This document shows positions 19,786 through 29,766 of a DNA stretch of 64,000 nucleotides, one piece after another. A program made the position numbers and the translations under genes. The stretch is taken from the NCBI GenBank assembly GCA_004294495.1, contig REAS01000043.1, forward strand, positions 1 through 64,000. Reading direction: 5' to 3'. The notes under the pieces are model-generated. The model was not told the DNA's origin. It searched no databases and was given only the letters and a program-made list of their open reading frames with translations. This DNA comes from Sphingobacteriales bacterium (lineage in GTDB: Bacteria; Bacteroidota; Bacteroidia; Sphingobacteriales; Sphingobacteriaceae). Position 1 is the first letter of the stretch, and each line of letters starts with the position of its first letter.

Positions 19786-21656
19786 AAGGTATAAGCCCAC
19801 AATCGTTAAGCGAAGTTTTTGCATCCGTTGAAACCAATAAAAAAAAAGGCTGGAAAAAAATATTTGCCTTTATAGGCCCAGCCTATTTAGTTAGCGTAGG
19901 TTATATGGATCCAGGGAATTGGGCTACAGATATTGCCGGAGGTTCGCAATTTGGTTACCAATTAATTTGGGTTTTGTTAATGTCTAATCTAATTGCTTTA
20001 TTATTACAATCGTTAAGTGCCCGTTTGGGGATTGTAAGAGGGCTTGATTTGGCACAAGCATCAAAAACCGAATATCCAAATTGGGCAAATATTCCGCTGT
20101 ATGTTTTAGCGCAAATTGCCATTATAGCTTGCGATTTGGCCGAAATTATTGGTATGGCCATTGGCTTAAATTTACTTTTTGGCTTGCCTTTAATTTGGGG
20201 AATTGTGATTACAGTTTTCGATACGTTATTGTTGCTTTTTTTATTAAAACGTGGCATGCGTACCATGGAACGGTTTATTGTTTCAATGGTGTTTATAATT
20301 GGGATAGCTTTTTTGGTTGAAATGTTTATAGTAAGCCCGGTTTATACCGATGTTTTAAAAGGGTTTTTACCTACAGCATTAAACAACCAAGCGTTGTACA
20401 TTGCTATAGGAATAATTGGGGCAACGGTTATGCCGCATAACCTTTATCTCCACTCGTCGTTGGTGCAAACCCGTAAAATAGAACGCACACCTAAAGGAAT
20501 AAAAGAAGCTTTAAAATTTAACTTTATTGATACCACCATTGCGCTAAACTTGGCTTTTTTGGTAAACTCGGCTATACTAATTTTAGCCGCTGCCGCATTT
20601 TATGTTAACGGACATTACCAAGTGGCCGAAATACAAGATGCTTACCGACTGCTCGAAAAAATATTTGGTAAAGCGGCTCCCACCCTTTTTGCAATTGCGT
20701 TAATAGCATCGGGGCAAAGCTCAACCATTACTGGTACTTTAGCGGGCCAAATTGTTATGGAAGGGCATTTAAATTTACGTATCGAGCCTTGGCTTAGAAG
20801 GTTAATAACTCGTTTACTAGCCATAATTCCAGCATTTTGCACTATTTTGTTTTTTGGAGACAGTGCTTTGGGAAGCCTGCTAATTTTATCGCAAGTGGTG
20901 TTAAGTTTGCAATTGGGTTTTGCCATTATTCCTTTAATTCATTTTAACTCCGATAAAAAATTAATGGATGAATTTGCCATAAAATTGTGGGTAAAAATAT
21001 TAGCCTGGCTAAGTGCATTAATAATTATTGGCTTAAATATAAAGTTGGTTTTTAGTCAAATTACCATTTGGATTACAACAGCAGGTAGCTATACTTTTTT
21101 AATTTATTTAGTGGTTATTCCAATAGCGGTAGCTTGCTTTGCACTATTAATTTATGTGTTTATAAAGCCGTTTTTAAAACAAAATACCACTTTAAAAAAA
21201 CAATTGCCACACGGCGAAGCATTGTACATACATACCGAGCGTAAAATTGAATATAAAAACATTGGTATTACAATTGATTTTTCGGGTAACGATGAAAAAG
21301 TAATAAATAACGCACTAAACCAAGGCGGTAAAATTGCACTATATACTTTTATACACATTGTTGAAACCGCTGGCGCTACCTACCACGGCAATAAAGTTAT
21401 GGACAGGGAAACCCAACTAGACGAAACCAACATTAAAAAATACACCACAAACTTGACAAATATGGGCTATCTAAGCCACTATAAAATAGGTTACGGCAGC
21501 ACAGCATCGGCTATAGCCAAAATTGTAGAAATCAATAAAATTGATTTATTAGTAATGGGCGCACATGGGCATAAGGGTTTTAAAGATATTATTTTTGGCC
21601 AAACTGTTGATGCTGTACGGCATAAAATTAAAGTGCCCGTATTAATTGTGAATTGA
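19782..21656 (+). CDS. mntH: Nramp family divalent metal transporter fused to a C-terminal UspA domain
   Basis: 624 aa; YMDPGNWATDIAGGSQFGY and GATVMPHNLYLHSSLVQTR Nramp motifs; C-terminus LLVMGAHGHKGFKDIIFGQTVDAVRHKIKVPVLIVN; overlaps the upstream CDS by 4 bp. Confidence 0.92.
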   Translation: MKGISPQSLSEVFASVETNKKKGWKKIFAFIGPAYLVSVGYMDPGNWATDIAGGSQFGYQLIWVLLMSNLIALLLQSLSARLGIVRGLDLAQASKTEYPNWANIPLYVLAQIAIIACDLAEIIGMAIGLNLLFGLPLIWGIVITVFDTLLLLFLLKRGMRTMERFIVSMVFIIGIAFLVEMFIVSPVYTDVLKGFLPTALNNQALYIAIGIIGATVMPHNLYLHSSLVQTRKIERTPKGIKEALKFNFIDTTIALNLAFLVNSAILILAAAAFYVNGHYQVAEIQDAYRLLEKIFGKAAPTLFAIALIASGQSSTITGTLAGQIVMEGHLNLRIEPWLRRLITRLLAIIPAFCTILFFGDSALGSLLILSQVVLSLQLGFAIIPLIHFNSDKKLMDEFAIKLWVKILAWLSALIIIGLNIKLVFSQITIWITTAGSYTFLIYLVVIPIAVACFALLIYVFIKPFLKQNTTLKKQLPHGEALYIHTERKIEYKNIGITIDFSGNDEKVINNALNQGGKIALYTFIHIVETAGATYHGNKVMDRETQLDETNIKKYTTNLTNMGYLSHYKIGYGSTASAIAKIVEINKIDLLVMGAHGHKGFKDIIFGQTVDAVRHKIKVPVLIVN

Positions 21657-21733
21657 TTATTTAAGCTAATTTAATTTTTGTTACAAGATAAAATCCACAC
21701 TTAAAAACAAGTTCTTCGTTAGCTTAAAATCAT

Positions 21734-22801
21734 TTAAATTTTATTTGGATACCATTTCCTTTTAAACCAAAAAGCAACGTTAACTAACAATATTAATGCG
21801 GGTACTTCTACTAAAGGTCCAACAACTCCTGCAAAAGCTTGCCCACTATTTATGCCAAATACACCAATGGCTACCGCAATTGCTAACTCAAAATTATTAC
21901 CTGTTGCTGTAAATGCAATGGCAGTGTTTTTAGAATAATCTACACCCATTTTTTTACCGATGATGAAGCTTATTAAAAACATGACGATAAAATAAATTAC
22001 CAACGGTATTGCAATTTTTACCACATCAAAAGGAATTTGTACAATCATTTTCCCTTTTAAACTAAACATTAAAACTATGGTAAAAAGCAAGGCAATTAAA
22101 GTTATTGGCGATACTACAGGCAAGTATTTATTGTTAAACCAATCTAACCCTTTTAATTTTATAAGTACAACACGACTTACAATTGCTGAAAAAAAAGGAA
22201 TACCCAAATAAATTAAAACACTTTTGGCTATTTCCCATATTCCAATGTTTAATGCTATACTTTTAATACCAAAATATGGAGGCAAAAAAGTGATAAACAA
22301 CCAAGCATAAACACTATAAAAAAATATCTGAAAAATGCTATTAAGTGCTACCAAACCTGCTGCATATTCTCTATTTCCATCGGCTAATTCGTTCCAAACT
22401 ATTACCATTGCTATACACCTTGCAATTCCTATCAAAATTAATCCCATCATATATTCTGGCTGATTATGAAAGAATATAATTGCCAAAAAAAACACTAATG
22501 TAGGGCCAATAACCCAGTTAAGTAATAGCGAGACACTTAATATTTTGGTGTTTTTAAATACTTCCCCCATTTTCTCAAACCTAACTTTTGCCAAGGGCGG
22601 ATACATCATTAATATTAACCCAATGGCCAATGGAATGTTGGTGCTACCACTTGAAAATGAATTTATATAATGTGATGAGTTTGTGAAAAAATATCCAATT
22701 CCTACCCCAATAAACATGGCAATAAAAATCCATAATGTTAAAAAACGATCTAGAAAACTTAGATTTTTTCTTTGTGCTGGGTTACAGTTTATCGCACTCA
22801 T
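21734..22801 (-). CDS. arsB: ACR3 family arsenite efflux transporter
   Basis: 355 aa; [68 protein letters not shown]. Confidence 0.93.
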   Translation of the reverse strand: MSAINCNPAQRKNLSFLDRFLTLWIFIAMFIGVGIGYFFTNSSHYINSFSSGSTNIPLAIGLILMMYPPLAKVRFEKMGEVFKNTKILSVSLLLNWVIGPTLVFFLAIIFFHNQPEYMMGLILIGIARCIAMVIVWNELADGNREYAAGLVALNSIFQIFFYSVYAWLFITFLPPYFGIKSIALNIGIWEIAKSVLIYLGIPFFSAIVSRVVLIKLKGLDWFNNKYLPVVSPITLIALLFTIVLMFSLKGKMIVQIPFDVVKIAIPLVIYFIVMFLISFIIGKKMGVDYSKNTAIAFTATGNNFELAIAVAIGVFGINSGQAFAGVVGPLVEVPALILLVNVAFWFKRKWYPNKI

Positions 22802-22854
22802 GATTTTATTGGTTTATGTTTAATTTATACTGGTCTTAAGTTGGATTAAGATAA

Positions 22855-23466
22855 TTAGGGTTTGATTAAAGAAAAAGCATACAAGCATTCCATCGCAATT
22901 TGATTGCTGCGTTCGGTATATTTTTCGTTTTGTAGCACCGTATTGTCATAAGCTTTTGGATCAAAATATGTAGTGCCAATTCGCAAATCGCAGCCTGCAA
23001 TAAAAGGGCAGTTTTCATCGGCATCGCCACAAGTCATTACTGCTACAAAATTTTCTTTAGGCAAACTATCACTGTCAATTGTTTTAGAGAAACAAATACT
23101 CGATTTGCTCTCCCCAAAAGTTACTTCATATATAGGATTGTTAGATTCGTCTTTTTTTTCAACCTCAAAACCTGCCGAAAAAAGAGCGTTAATGGCGTTT
23201 AAATTAAATGCAGTTGCTTCTGTACCCGCCGAAAATGTATTAATATTAAAGCCGTAAAAATCGGCAGCAACTTTTGCCCAAACTTGCCCTAAATGGCTCC
23301 TACGCGAATTGTGTGTACACACGTATACCAAGTTAATTTCTTTATTTAAGTTTAATTTTCCTTGAATATTTTCCGCTAGTTTTTCAAGCAATACTTTTCT
23401 ATCTGCACTAATTTCTTTAAAATTTTTGCTAATAATTTCGCAACGATTTTTAATGTCTGGGTTCAT
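22855..23466 (-). CDS. low-molecular-weight PTP-like arsenate reductase
   Basis: 203 aa; VYVCTHNSRRSHLGQVWA, VMTCGDADENCPFIAG; in ars operon. Confidence 0.85.
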   Translation of the reverse strand: MNPDIKNRCEIISKNFKEISADRKVLLEKLAENIQGKLNLNKEINLVYVCTHNSRRSHLGQVWAKVAADFYGFNINTFSAGTEATAFNLNAINALFSAGFEVEKKDESNNPIYEVTFGESKSSICFSKTIDSDSLPKENFVAVMTCGDADENCPFIAGCDLRIGTTYFDPKAYDNTVLQNEKYTERSNQIAMECLYAFSLIKP

Positions 23467-23491
23467 AATAATATGATTTTTTTAGAAAATT

Positions 23492-23953
23492 TTAGCAACA
23501 ACCGCCACCTGGGGTACAATTGTTTGGGGTTATTACTGTTTGCATTTTTTGTTTTTCGGGTATAATACCACATGCATCGCTTGCCAAGCAAGCGGTTTGT
23601 TTTGGCACTAATTCAAAGTCTGTTCCATTGAAATCTAAATCATATTTACCAATAGTTTCGGATTGATATTCGACTTCAATTTCTAAATCGCCAATGCCTA
23701 ACTTGGCTTCCGATAGGGCAATAATGTTTAAAAGTTTTTATGGCTTTAAGCGATGCTCGAAATCGTTGGCATCCCATAACTGAAAGTTTACTACTTTCTC
23801 TATACGCTCCACACCGCCACAATCTATAAAGTGCTTAGTAACCAAACCAACTTCGGTAACATGAAAATGTTGGGGAACATAATCACCTGTTGACAATTTA
23901 AAATTTACAGCCTCGGCTGTTGAAAGATGTTTTTTAATTTCCGATAATTTCAT
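23492..23953 (-). pseudogene. DUF6428-like ars-operon protein interrupted by an in-frame TAA
   Basis: MKLSEIKKHLST...FEHRLKP-TAA-KLLNIIALSEAKLGIGDLEIEVEYQSETIGKYDLDFNGTDFELVPKQTACLASDACGIIPEKQKMQTVITPNNCTPGGGCC*. Stop at 23738-23740; same frame continues to TAA at 23492-23494. Confidence 0.8.
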
Positions 23954-23970
23954 ATTTTTTGCTTTTCAGG

Positions 23971-24303
23971 TTAACAACAATTACTTTTTTTCATTTCTAA
24001 TTTGCCCGTAATGTTTCCGAAATAAGATTGCAAAATGTTAAACGCTTTTTCGTTAATGCAGTAACAAATAGTGTTTCCTTCAATTTCGCCTTTTATAAGA
24101 CCGGCATTTTTTAATTCTTTTAAATGTTGCGAAACAGTAGGTTGCGCCAAGGGCAATTCGTTTACAATGTCGCCACAAATGCAAGTTTCTACGTTTAATA
24201 AATATTCCATAATGGCAATACGAGCAGGATGACCTAATGCTTTTGCAAGTGTGGCAATTTGGTTTTGCTTGTCGCTATAATGTTCAGTATTTGTGGCCCC
24301 CAT
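23971..24303 (-). CDS. arsR: ArsR family transcriptional regulator
   Basis: 110 aa; ALGHPARIAIMEYLLNVETCICGDIVNELPLAQPTVSQHLKELKNAGLI; C-terminal CC. Confidence 0.93.
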   Translation of the reverse strand: MGATNTEHYSDKQNQIATLAKALGHPARIAIMEYLLNVETCICGDIVNELPLAQPTVSQHLKELKNAGLIKGEIEGNTICYCINEKAFNILQSYFGNITGKLEMKKSNCC

Positions 24304-24313
24304 ACAGTAATTT

Positions 24314-24327
24314 AATATTGCAATATT
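24314..24327. promoter_or_regulatory. perfect 14-bp palindrome, putative ArsR operator
   Basis: AATATTGCAATATT, 10 bp upstream of the arsR start. Confidence 0.5.
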
Positions 24328-24380
24328 ACGATATATAAATTTAATAATGAAACAAATTTTATAGCAAATGTTTTTATGTA

Positions 24381-24394
24381 AACCTGAGTTCGAT
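24381..24394 (+). repeat. solo MITE-like terminal repeat
   Basis: AACCTGAGTTCGAT, 27 bp before the first end of copy 3. Confidence 0.75.
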
Positions 24395-24421
24395 ATCAGA
24401 TGATTTTTATATTTTAGTAAT

Positions 24422-24634
24422 AACCTGAGTTCGATTAATAAATGTTGTTTTTGTAATGATTAGGGCGTTTAAACACGCTCTTCGCTCTATCTTTTTTTAT
24501 TTATCTATACCCCCGCCCCCCGAAGGGGGAGTTTCGGCGTAAAAAAAGGATGCCGCTGCGATCGTTAACGCAAAAAATAGTTTATAACATTGATAAACAG
24601 TAATTTATACTATAAATAACAATCGAACTCAGGT
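24422..24634 (-). repeat. MITE-like element, copy 3 (inverted)
   Basis: TIRs AACCTGAGTTCGAT (24422-24435) and ATCGAACTCAGGT (24622-24634); reverse complement closely matches copy 1 outside the GC-rich centre. Confidence 0.85.
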
Positions 24635-24663
24635 AAATAATTAAGGCAAAGGGTAAATTAGAA

Positions 24664-25274
24664 TAGCGATACGCAAACAACTTGGTTTTTCGAAACATAA
24701 CCTAAAAAGTACAGTTAACATTTGGATAAATGCGATACCTTCTCACCAAAGCCCACGCAGCAAAAATACTTAAAGGTTGTGCACACACTTTATCACCAAC
24801 GGCTACATATCTATGAGGCTAAAAAACTTTAGGTATACCATCGAATAAACCGAACCACGTTAAAAGAGATGGACATCAAGCTTTTGGCAAAGCCACTCGG
24901 AAGACCATCGGCGTTAAAGAAAGAATTCGTAAGACTAGAAAAAAAATCCGAAAGAAAGTAAGTTTGGACAAGCAAAAAAAGGCTATGGTTTAGTTAACAT
25001 AAAAGTTCTTTAAAACTCACCTGCGAATCTTGGATTTGCAAGCATCTTTATGGTGCTTAGCCTTGGCAAACTGGCGTAGATGGAAAAATTTAGCAATTAT
25101 TTTTGGGTAGTTATTTAGCGAAAATATGAAGTATCTGCTTTAAATTATTGAAACGAAAAAAGATAGACTAACGTTGTGGTATGCTTGGTTTACACCACAA
25201 ACCAATATAAATTGGTGTTAATGTATGAGTTTTCTGCAGACCATAATTATCGTAATTGTTTGTTAGGGAATTAA
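24664..25274 (+). pseudogene. decayed, internally deleted IS1182/IS5-like DDE transposase
   Basis: Fragments across frames: AIRKQLGF; LKVVHTLYHQRLHIYEAKKL*VYHRINR; TTLKEMDIKLLAKPLGRPSALKKE; KFGQAKKGYGLVNIKVL*NSPANLGFASIFMVLSLGKLA*M; EFSADHNYRN. These resemble the order of IS1182-like transposases, with the catalytic middle missing. Confidence 0.65.
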
Positions 25275-25478
25275 ATAATATTACCAGCTTAAACTAACGA
25301 AAATTAGATAAAACAAACCTTACTAAACCACGAAATTATAACAACAGGATGTTGTAAGTCAGTTTAGTTTGTAAACTTTTCTTGATACAAATTAAATTTA
25401 AAAGCCCTCGCAATTATCCTGAAATTTTATTCTTAATTTAATAGAGTAGTTAACTAGTTTATGCTTAATTTTCTAAAA

Positions 25479-26729
25479 TTAATTGTTCGCCAATTCATCT
25501 AAACTTTTATGCACAAAAGCTTTAGTTTTTAACCATGTAATACCCACAACACTTAACGTTACGCAACCACCAAAAACTATAGCGGGTACAGTACCCATTA
25601 AACGAGCGGTTAAGCCCGACTCGAACTGCCCAATCTCATTTGATGAACCTATAAACATAGAGTTTACCGCCGAAACTCTACCCCGCATTTCATCGGGCGT
25701 AAGCATTTGCAATAATGTAGAACGAATAATTACACTCACGCTATCAAAGCCACCCTCTAAAACTAAAAACATGATAGAAAGGTAATAGCTGCGAGATAAA
25801 CCGAAGCCAATTATACAAATACCAAAACCTGTAATGGCAATTAGTAAGTTGCGCCAAGGCTTGTTCATAGGCGAAAATCTTGTCATGGCAAACATAGTAA
25901 CTACAGCCCCAATGGCTGGTGCAGCTCGCATAAAACCAAATTCTTGAGCACCAACATTTAATACTTCTCGGGCAACAACAGGTATTAAAGCAACAGCACC
26001 TCCAAAAAATACAGAAAACAAATCAAGACTTAGTGCGCCAACAATAATTTTATTTTTAAAAACAAATTTTAATCCTTCGCTTAAACTTTCATAAATATTT
26101 GTGCTGGGAACAAATACGGGAGGCCGTCTTTTAATAAAAAAAACACAGCCTAAAGAAAACAACATAAAAACTAAAACTAATATAAACGAATGATTTAACC
26201 CTGCAAAACCGTACATTAAACCTCCTAAAGCTGGCCCAATAATTGAACCTGTTTGCCAGATAGAACTGTTCCATGTAGACGAATTGGCGTAGTGCTCTCG
26301 TTTTATAATCATACTCATTAACGAAAAAGCGGCAGGTGCATAAAATCCTCGGGCTAACCCAATAATAAATATAATTACATAAATTAATAACACTAGTTTT
26401 AGCGTACCTAATTGCGTTGCAATTTGTGGCAGTGTAATAAAGTACAACAATGCCGACGCTATAAGCATAACCGCTAAAACCCAACGTAGTAAAAGTGCTC
26501 TATCGGCTTTATCGGCAATATAGCCACTGTAAAGTGCAATGCCTATGGCAGGTAAAGCTTCGGCCAAGCCAATTAAACCTAACGATAATGGATTTTTTGT
26601 AATACTGTAAACATACCAACCAATTATTACAGCCTGCACTTGATAGGCAAGGGTTAAAAAAAATCGCATGGATAAAAAAAATCTAAATTCGGGGTAGCTA
26701 AGGGCAATATATGGCTGCTTTTTTAACAT
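25479..26729 (-). CDS. MFS transporter
   Basis: 416 aa; 10-12 TM segments, GYIADKADRALLLRW, DEMRGRVSAVNSMFIGSSNEIGQFESG. Confidence 0.9.
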   Translation of the reverse strand: MLKKQPYIALSYPEFRFFLSMRFFLTLAYQVQAVIIGWYVYSITKNPLSLGLIGLAEALPAIGIALYSGYIADKADRALLLRWVLAVMLIASALLYFITLPQIATQLGTLKLVLLIYVIIFIIGLARGFYAPAAFSLMSMIIKREHYANSSTWNSSIWQTGSIIGPALGGLMYGFAGLNHSFILVLVFMLFSLGCVFFIKRRPPVFVPSTNIYESLSEGLKFVFKNKIIVGALSLDLFSVFFGGAVALIPVVAREVLNVGAQEFGFMRAAPAIGAVVTMFAMTRFSPMNKPWRNLLIAITGFGICIIGFGLSRSYYLSIMFLVLEGGFDSVSVIIRSTLLQMLTPDEMRGRVSAVNSMFIGSSNEIGQFESGLTARLMGTVPAIVFGGCVTLSVVGITWLKTKAFVHKSLDELANN

Positions 26730-26736
26730 AATTTTT

Positions 26737-28842
26737 TTACGATATTTTGTCTAAAGTTATACCAGTTTTTGTTTGTATAAAATAGTTTTTAATTAATTCG
26801 TTTTTAGGATTTTTTAAATCTGGGTCTTCCTCAAAAAGTTGAATAACCGTATTGCGAGCTTCCATTAATATTTGCTGGTCGAGAGCTAAATCAGCAATTT
26901 TTAAATCCAAAACACCGCTTTGTTCTTTGCCCTCAATATTACCGGGCCCACGTAATTGCAAATCTATTTCCGAAATTTTAAAACCATCTTGAGTTTGCAC
27001 CATTGTTTGTAATCGTGTACGCCCATCTTTGGTTAATTTTTGAGACGACATTAAGATACAAAACGAATAATCGGCGCCACGGCCAACCCTACCCCTCAAT
27101 TGGTGCAATTGCGAAAGACCAAAACGTTCGGCGTTTTCAATAACCATTACGGTAGCGTTGGGCACATTTACGCCAACTTCTATAACTGTTGTGGCAACCA
27201 TAATTTGAGTTTCGCCTTTTACAAAACGCTGCATTTCAAACTCTTTATCTTTAGCTTTCATTTGCCCGTGTACAATACTAATTTTGTATTGAGGCAATGG
27301 AAATTCGGTAGCAATAACTTCGCAACCTTCTAATAAGTTTTTAAGATCGAGGGTTGCGCTTTCTTTTATTAAAGGATAAACCACATAAACTTGCCTGCCT
27401 TTAGCAATCTCTTGTTGCATTAACCCAAACTTGCGTAACCTTTGGTTTTCGTACAAATGCAAAGTTTCTATGGGTTTTCTACCGGCGGGGAGTTCATCTA
27501 TTACCGAAACATCTAAATCACCATAAAGTGTCATGGCTAATGTACGCGGAATTGGCGTTGCTGTCATTACCAAAATATGTGGCGGTATGATATTTTTACG
27601 CCAAAGTTTGGCTCTTTGCTCAACACCAAAACGGTGTTGTTCGTCTATTACCGCTAAACCCAGATTTTTAAAAACCACAGGGTCTTCTATTAAAGCATGT
27701 GTACCTATTAAAATATTAAGTTGGCCTGATAAAAGTTGTTGGTGTAAAATTCGACGCTCTTTTGTTTTGGTTGATCCAGTAAGCAAGGCAATATTTACAA
27801 AATCATTTTTTAACAATGCTTTTAAAGAATGGTAATGTTGAGTTGCTAAAATTTCTGTTGGTGCCATTAAACAAGTTTGGTAACCATTATCTATTGCCAA
27901 AAGCATTACCATTAAAGCAACCACGGTTTTTCCAGATCCTACATCGCCTTGCACTAAACGGTTCATTTGTATGCCCTTTTGTGTATCTAATCTTATTTCC
28001 TTAATTACTCTTTTCTGGGCATCTGTAAGTGTAAAAGGCAATAAGTTATGAAAAAAATAGGTAAATTTATCTCCAACCTTAGTAAATACATTTCCTTTAA
28101 ATTTTTGCGTACGTAAAAGTTTGGTACGCAAAAGCTTTAGCTGAATAAAAAATAACTCCTCGAATTTTAAAGTATTAGTAGCAAATTTTAAAGTTTGAGA
28201 ATTAATCGGAAAATGGATATTTTTTAAAGCATCAACCGAATGGTATAAGTGGTATTTATCGGTAATATATTGAGGTAAAACATTATTTATATGTGGCAAA
28301 CTTTGTTGTAAAAGTGTGGCAATAATCTTTTGTATACCTTTCGAGTCTAAACCAAATATTTTAAGCTTTTCGGTCGATGAATAAACTGGTTGTAAAGTTA
28401 GGTTACCATAATTAGGATTGGTAGATTGGTAAAGCTCTAACTCGGGGTGTGTAATTTGCTTTTTACCATTAAAAAACGAAACTTTTCCAAAAATGACATA
28501 AAGACTATTAGGTTGCAAGTTTTTTTCTATCCATTTAATAGATTGAAACCAAACCAATTCAATATTTCCAGTATCATCGTTTGCTTGTGCAACTAAACGT
28601 TTGGCACTCTTTTCCCCTATAACTTCAACCGATTTTAAACGTACAATAATCTGAATAAGAGACAAATTATCTACAATTTCATTTATTTTATAAAATTTTG
28701 TTCTGTCGATATATCTAAATGGATAGTGACTCAGTAAATCGTAATAAACAAAAATACCCAGTTCCTTTCTTAATAAATCGGCCCGTTGTGGCCCAACTCC
28801 TTTTAAAAATTCGACAGGTGTTTTTAAAAACGGTATTTCCAA
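26737..28842 (-). CDS. recG: ATP-dependent DNA helicase RecG
   Basis: 701 aa; GVGPQRADLLRKELGI, LVQGDVGSGKTVVAL, VIDEQHRFGVEQR, MTATPIPRTLAMTLYGDLDVS, QLHQLRGRVGRG. Confidence 0.97.
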   Translation of the reverse strand: MEIPFLKTPVEFLKGVGPQRADLLRKELGIFVYYDLLSHYPFRYIDRTKFYKINEIVDNLSLIQIIVRLKSVEVIGEKSAKRLVAQANDDTGNIELVWFQSIKWIEKNLQPNSLYVIFGKVSFFNGKKQITHPELELYQSTNPNYGNLTLQPVYSSTEKLKIFGLDSKGIQKIIATLLQQSLPHINNVLPQYITDKYHLYHSVDALKNIHFPINSQTLKFATNTLKFEELFFIQLKLLRTKLLRTQKFKGNVFTKVGDKFTYFFHNLLPFTLTDAQKRVIKEIRLDTQKGIQMNRLVQGDVGSGKTVVALMVMLLAIDNGYQTCLMAPTEILATQHYHSLKALLKNDFVNIALLTGSTKTKERRILHQQLLSGQLNILIGTHALIEDPVVFKNLGLAVIDEQHRFGVEQRAKLWRKNIIPPHILVMTATPIPRTLAMTLYGDLDVSVIDELPAGRKPIETLHLYENQRLRKFGLMQQEIAKGRQVYVVYPLIKESATLDLKNLLEGCEVIATEFPLPQYKISIVHGQMKAKDKEFEMQRFVKGETQIMVATTVIEVGVNVPNATVMVIENAERFGLSQLHQLRGRVGRGADYSFCILMSSQKLTKDGRTRLQTMVQTQDGFKISEIDLQLRGPGNIEGKEQSGVLDLKIADLALDQQILMEARNTVIQLFEEDPDLKNPKNELIKNYFIQTKTGITLDKIS

Positions 28843-28849
28843 AATTAAG

Positions 28850-29764
28850 CTAGCTTAAGGTTTCGTTTTTTTTTGAAAAAATCTCAAACAAAATATCCCG
28901 ATTAAATAATATTGCTAAAAAAAATAATATTGCATAAAAAACCAGTTGTTGCTGGGTAATTTGCTCTTTATAATATAATGTAGCTATCGAAAAAGATATT
29001 ATTGGGTTGATATAAATAGAAATACCAATAGTTGATGATGGTAAACCCTCTAAAGCATATAAGCTTAAAAGTAAAGGAACAATTGTAAAAAAAATAGATA
29101 TTACTGAAACATTCCCCCAAAAAGTAATATCCTTAGGTGTTAAATAAGATTGATAAAAGTAAAAGGGTAGCAATAAAAGCAACGCAATAAAAAGCTGTAA
29201 ACCAAGCATAATTAAATTATCAACTTGCTTTATAAATTTTTGTATAATTAAAAACAATGCGTAAGATAAAGCTATCATAAACGACCACATAATTTCTTCA
29301 AAGGAACCTGTTGCTAAACCAACTATACAAAAAAATGCTAAAGCCAAAGCAACATACTTAATGTTGGTTAACGGTTCTTTTAATAATAGTTTACCACCTA
29401 ATGCTGTAACAAGCGGGCAAAGTAAATAGGCAAAAGCGCATGCTTTTAAACTAATATGGTTTATTACATATATAAAAGTGAGCCAATTAAGGGTAATTAG
29501 CACCGCCGATATAAAAATTAAAAACAATATTTTATTTCGATAATTTTTATCTAATGATTTAATGGTTAAAAAATTAGTAATTAATACTTTCCTTTTATAC
29601 ACAACCGAAATTGCACAAACCATTAAAAAGGCTATAACTACACGCCAAGTAAGTATTTGGTAGGCCGTATATAATTTTAATGCCCTTAATGGAAAAACCA
29701 TAAAACCCCATAATGCGCCTGCAGAAAGTATTGCAATAAGGTGTGAAGGTTTTTGCGATTTCAA
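28850..29764 (-). CDS. EamA/RarD-like drug/metabolite transporter family protein
   Basis: 304 aa, about 10 TM segments; ALWGFMVFPLRAL, FIYVINHISLKACAFAYLLCPLVTALGG. Confidence 0.85.
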   Translation of the reverse strand: MKSQKPSHLIAILSAGALWGFMVFPLRALKLYTAYQILTWRVVIAFLMVCAISVVYKRKVLITNFLTIKSLDKNYRNKILFLIFISAVLITLNWLTFIYVINHISLKACAFAYLLCPLVTALGGKLLLKEPLTNIKYVALALAFFCIVGLATGSFEEIMWSFMIALSYALFLIIQKFIKQVDNLIMLGLQLFIALLLLLPFYFYQSYLTPKDITFWGNVSVISIFFTIVPLLLSLYALEGLPSSTIGISIYINPIISFSIATLYYKEQITQQQLVFYAILFFLAILFNRDILFEIFSKKNETLS

Positions 29765-29766
29765 AT

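Noticed and set aside
26131-26484. 117-aa minus-strand ORF inside the MFS transporter gene
   Set aside because: Alternative frame of the same strand within a strongly supported membrane protein gene.
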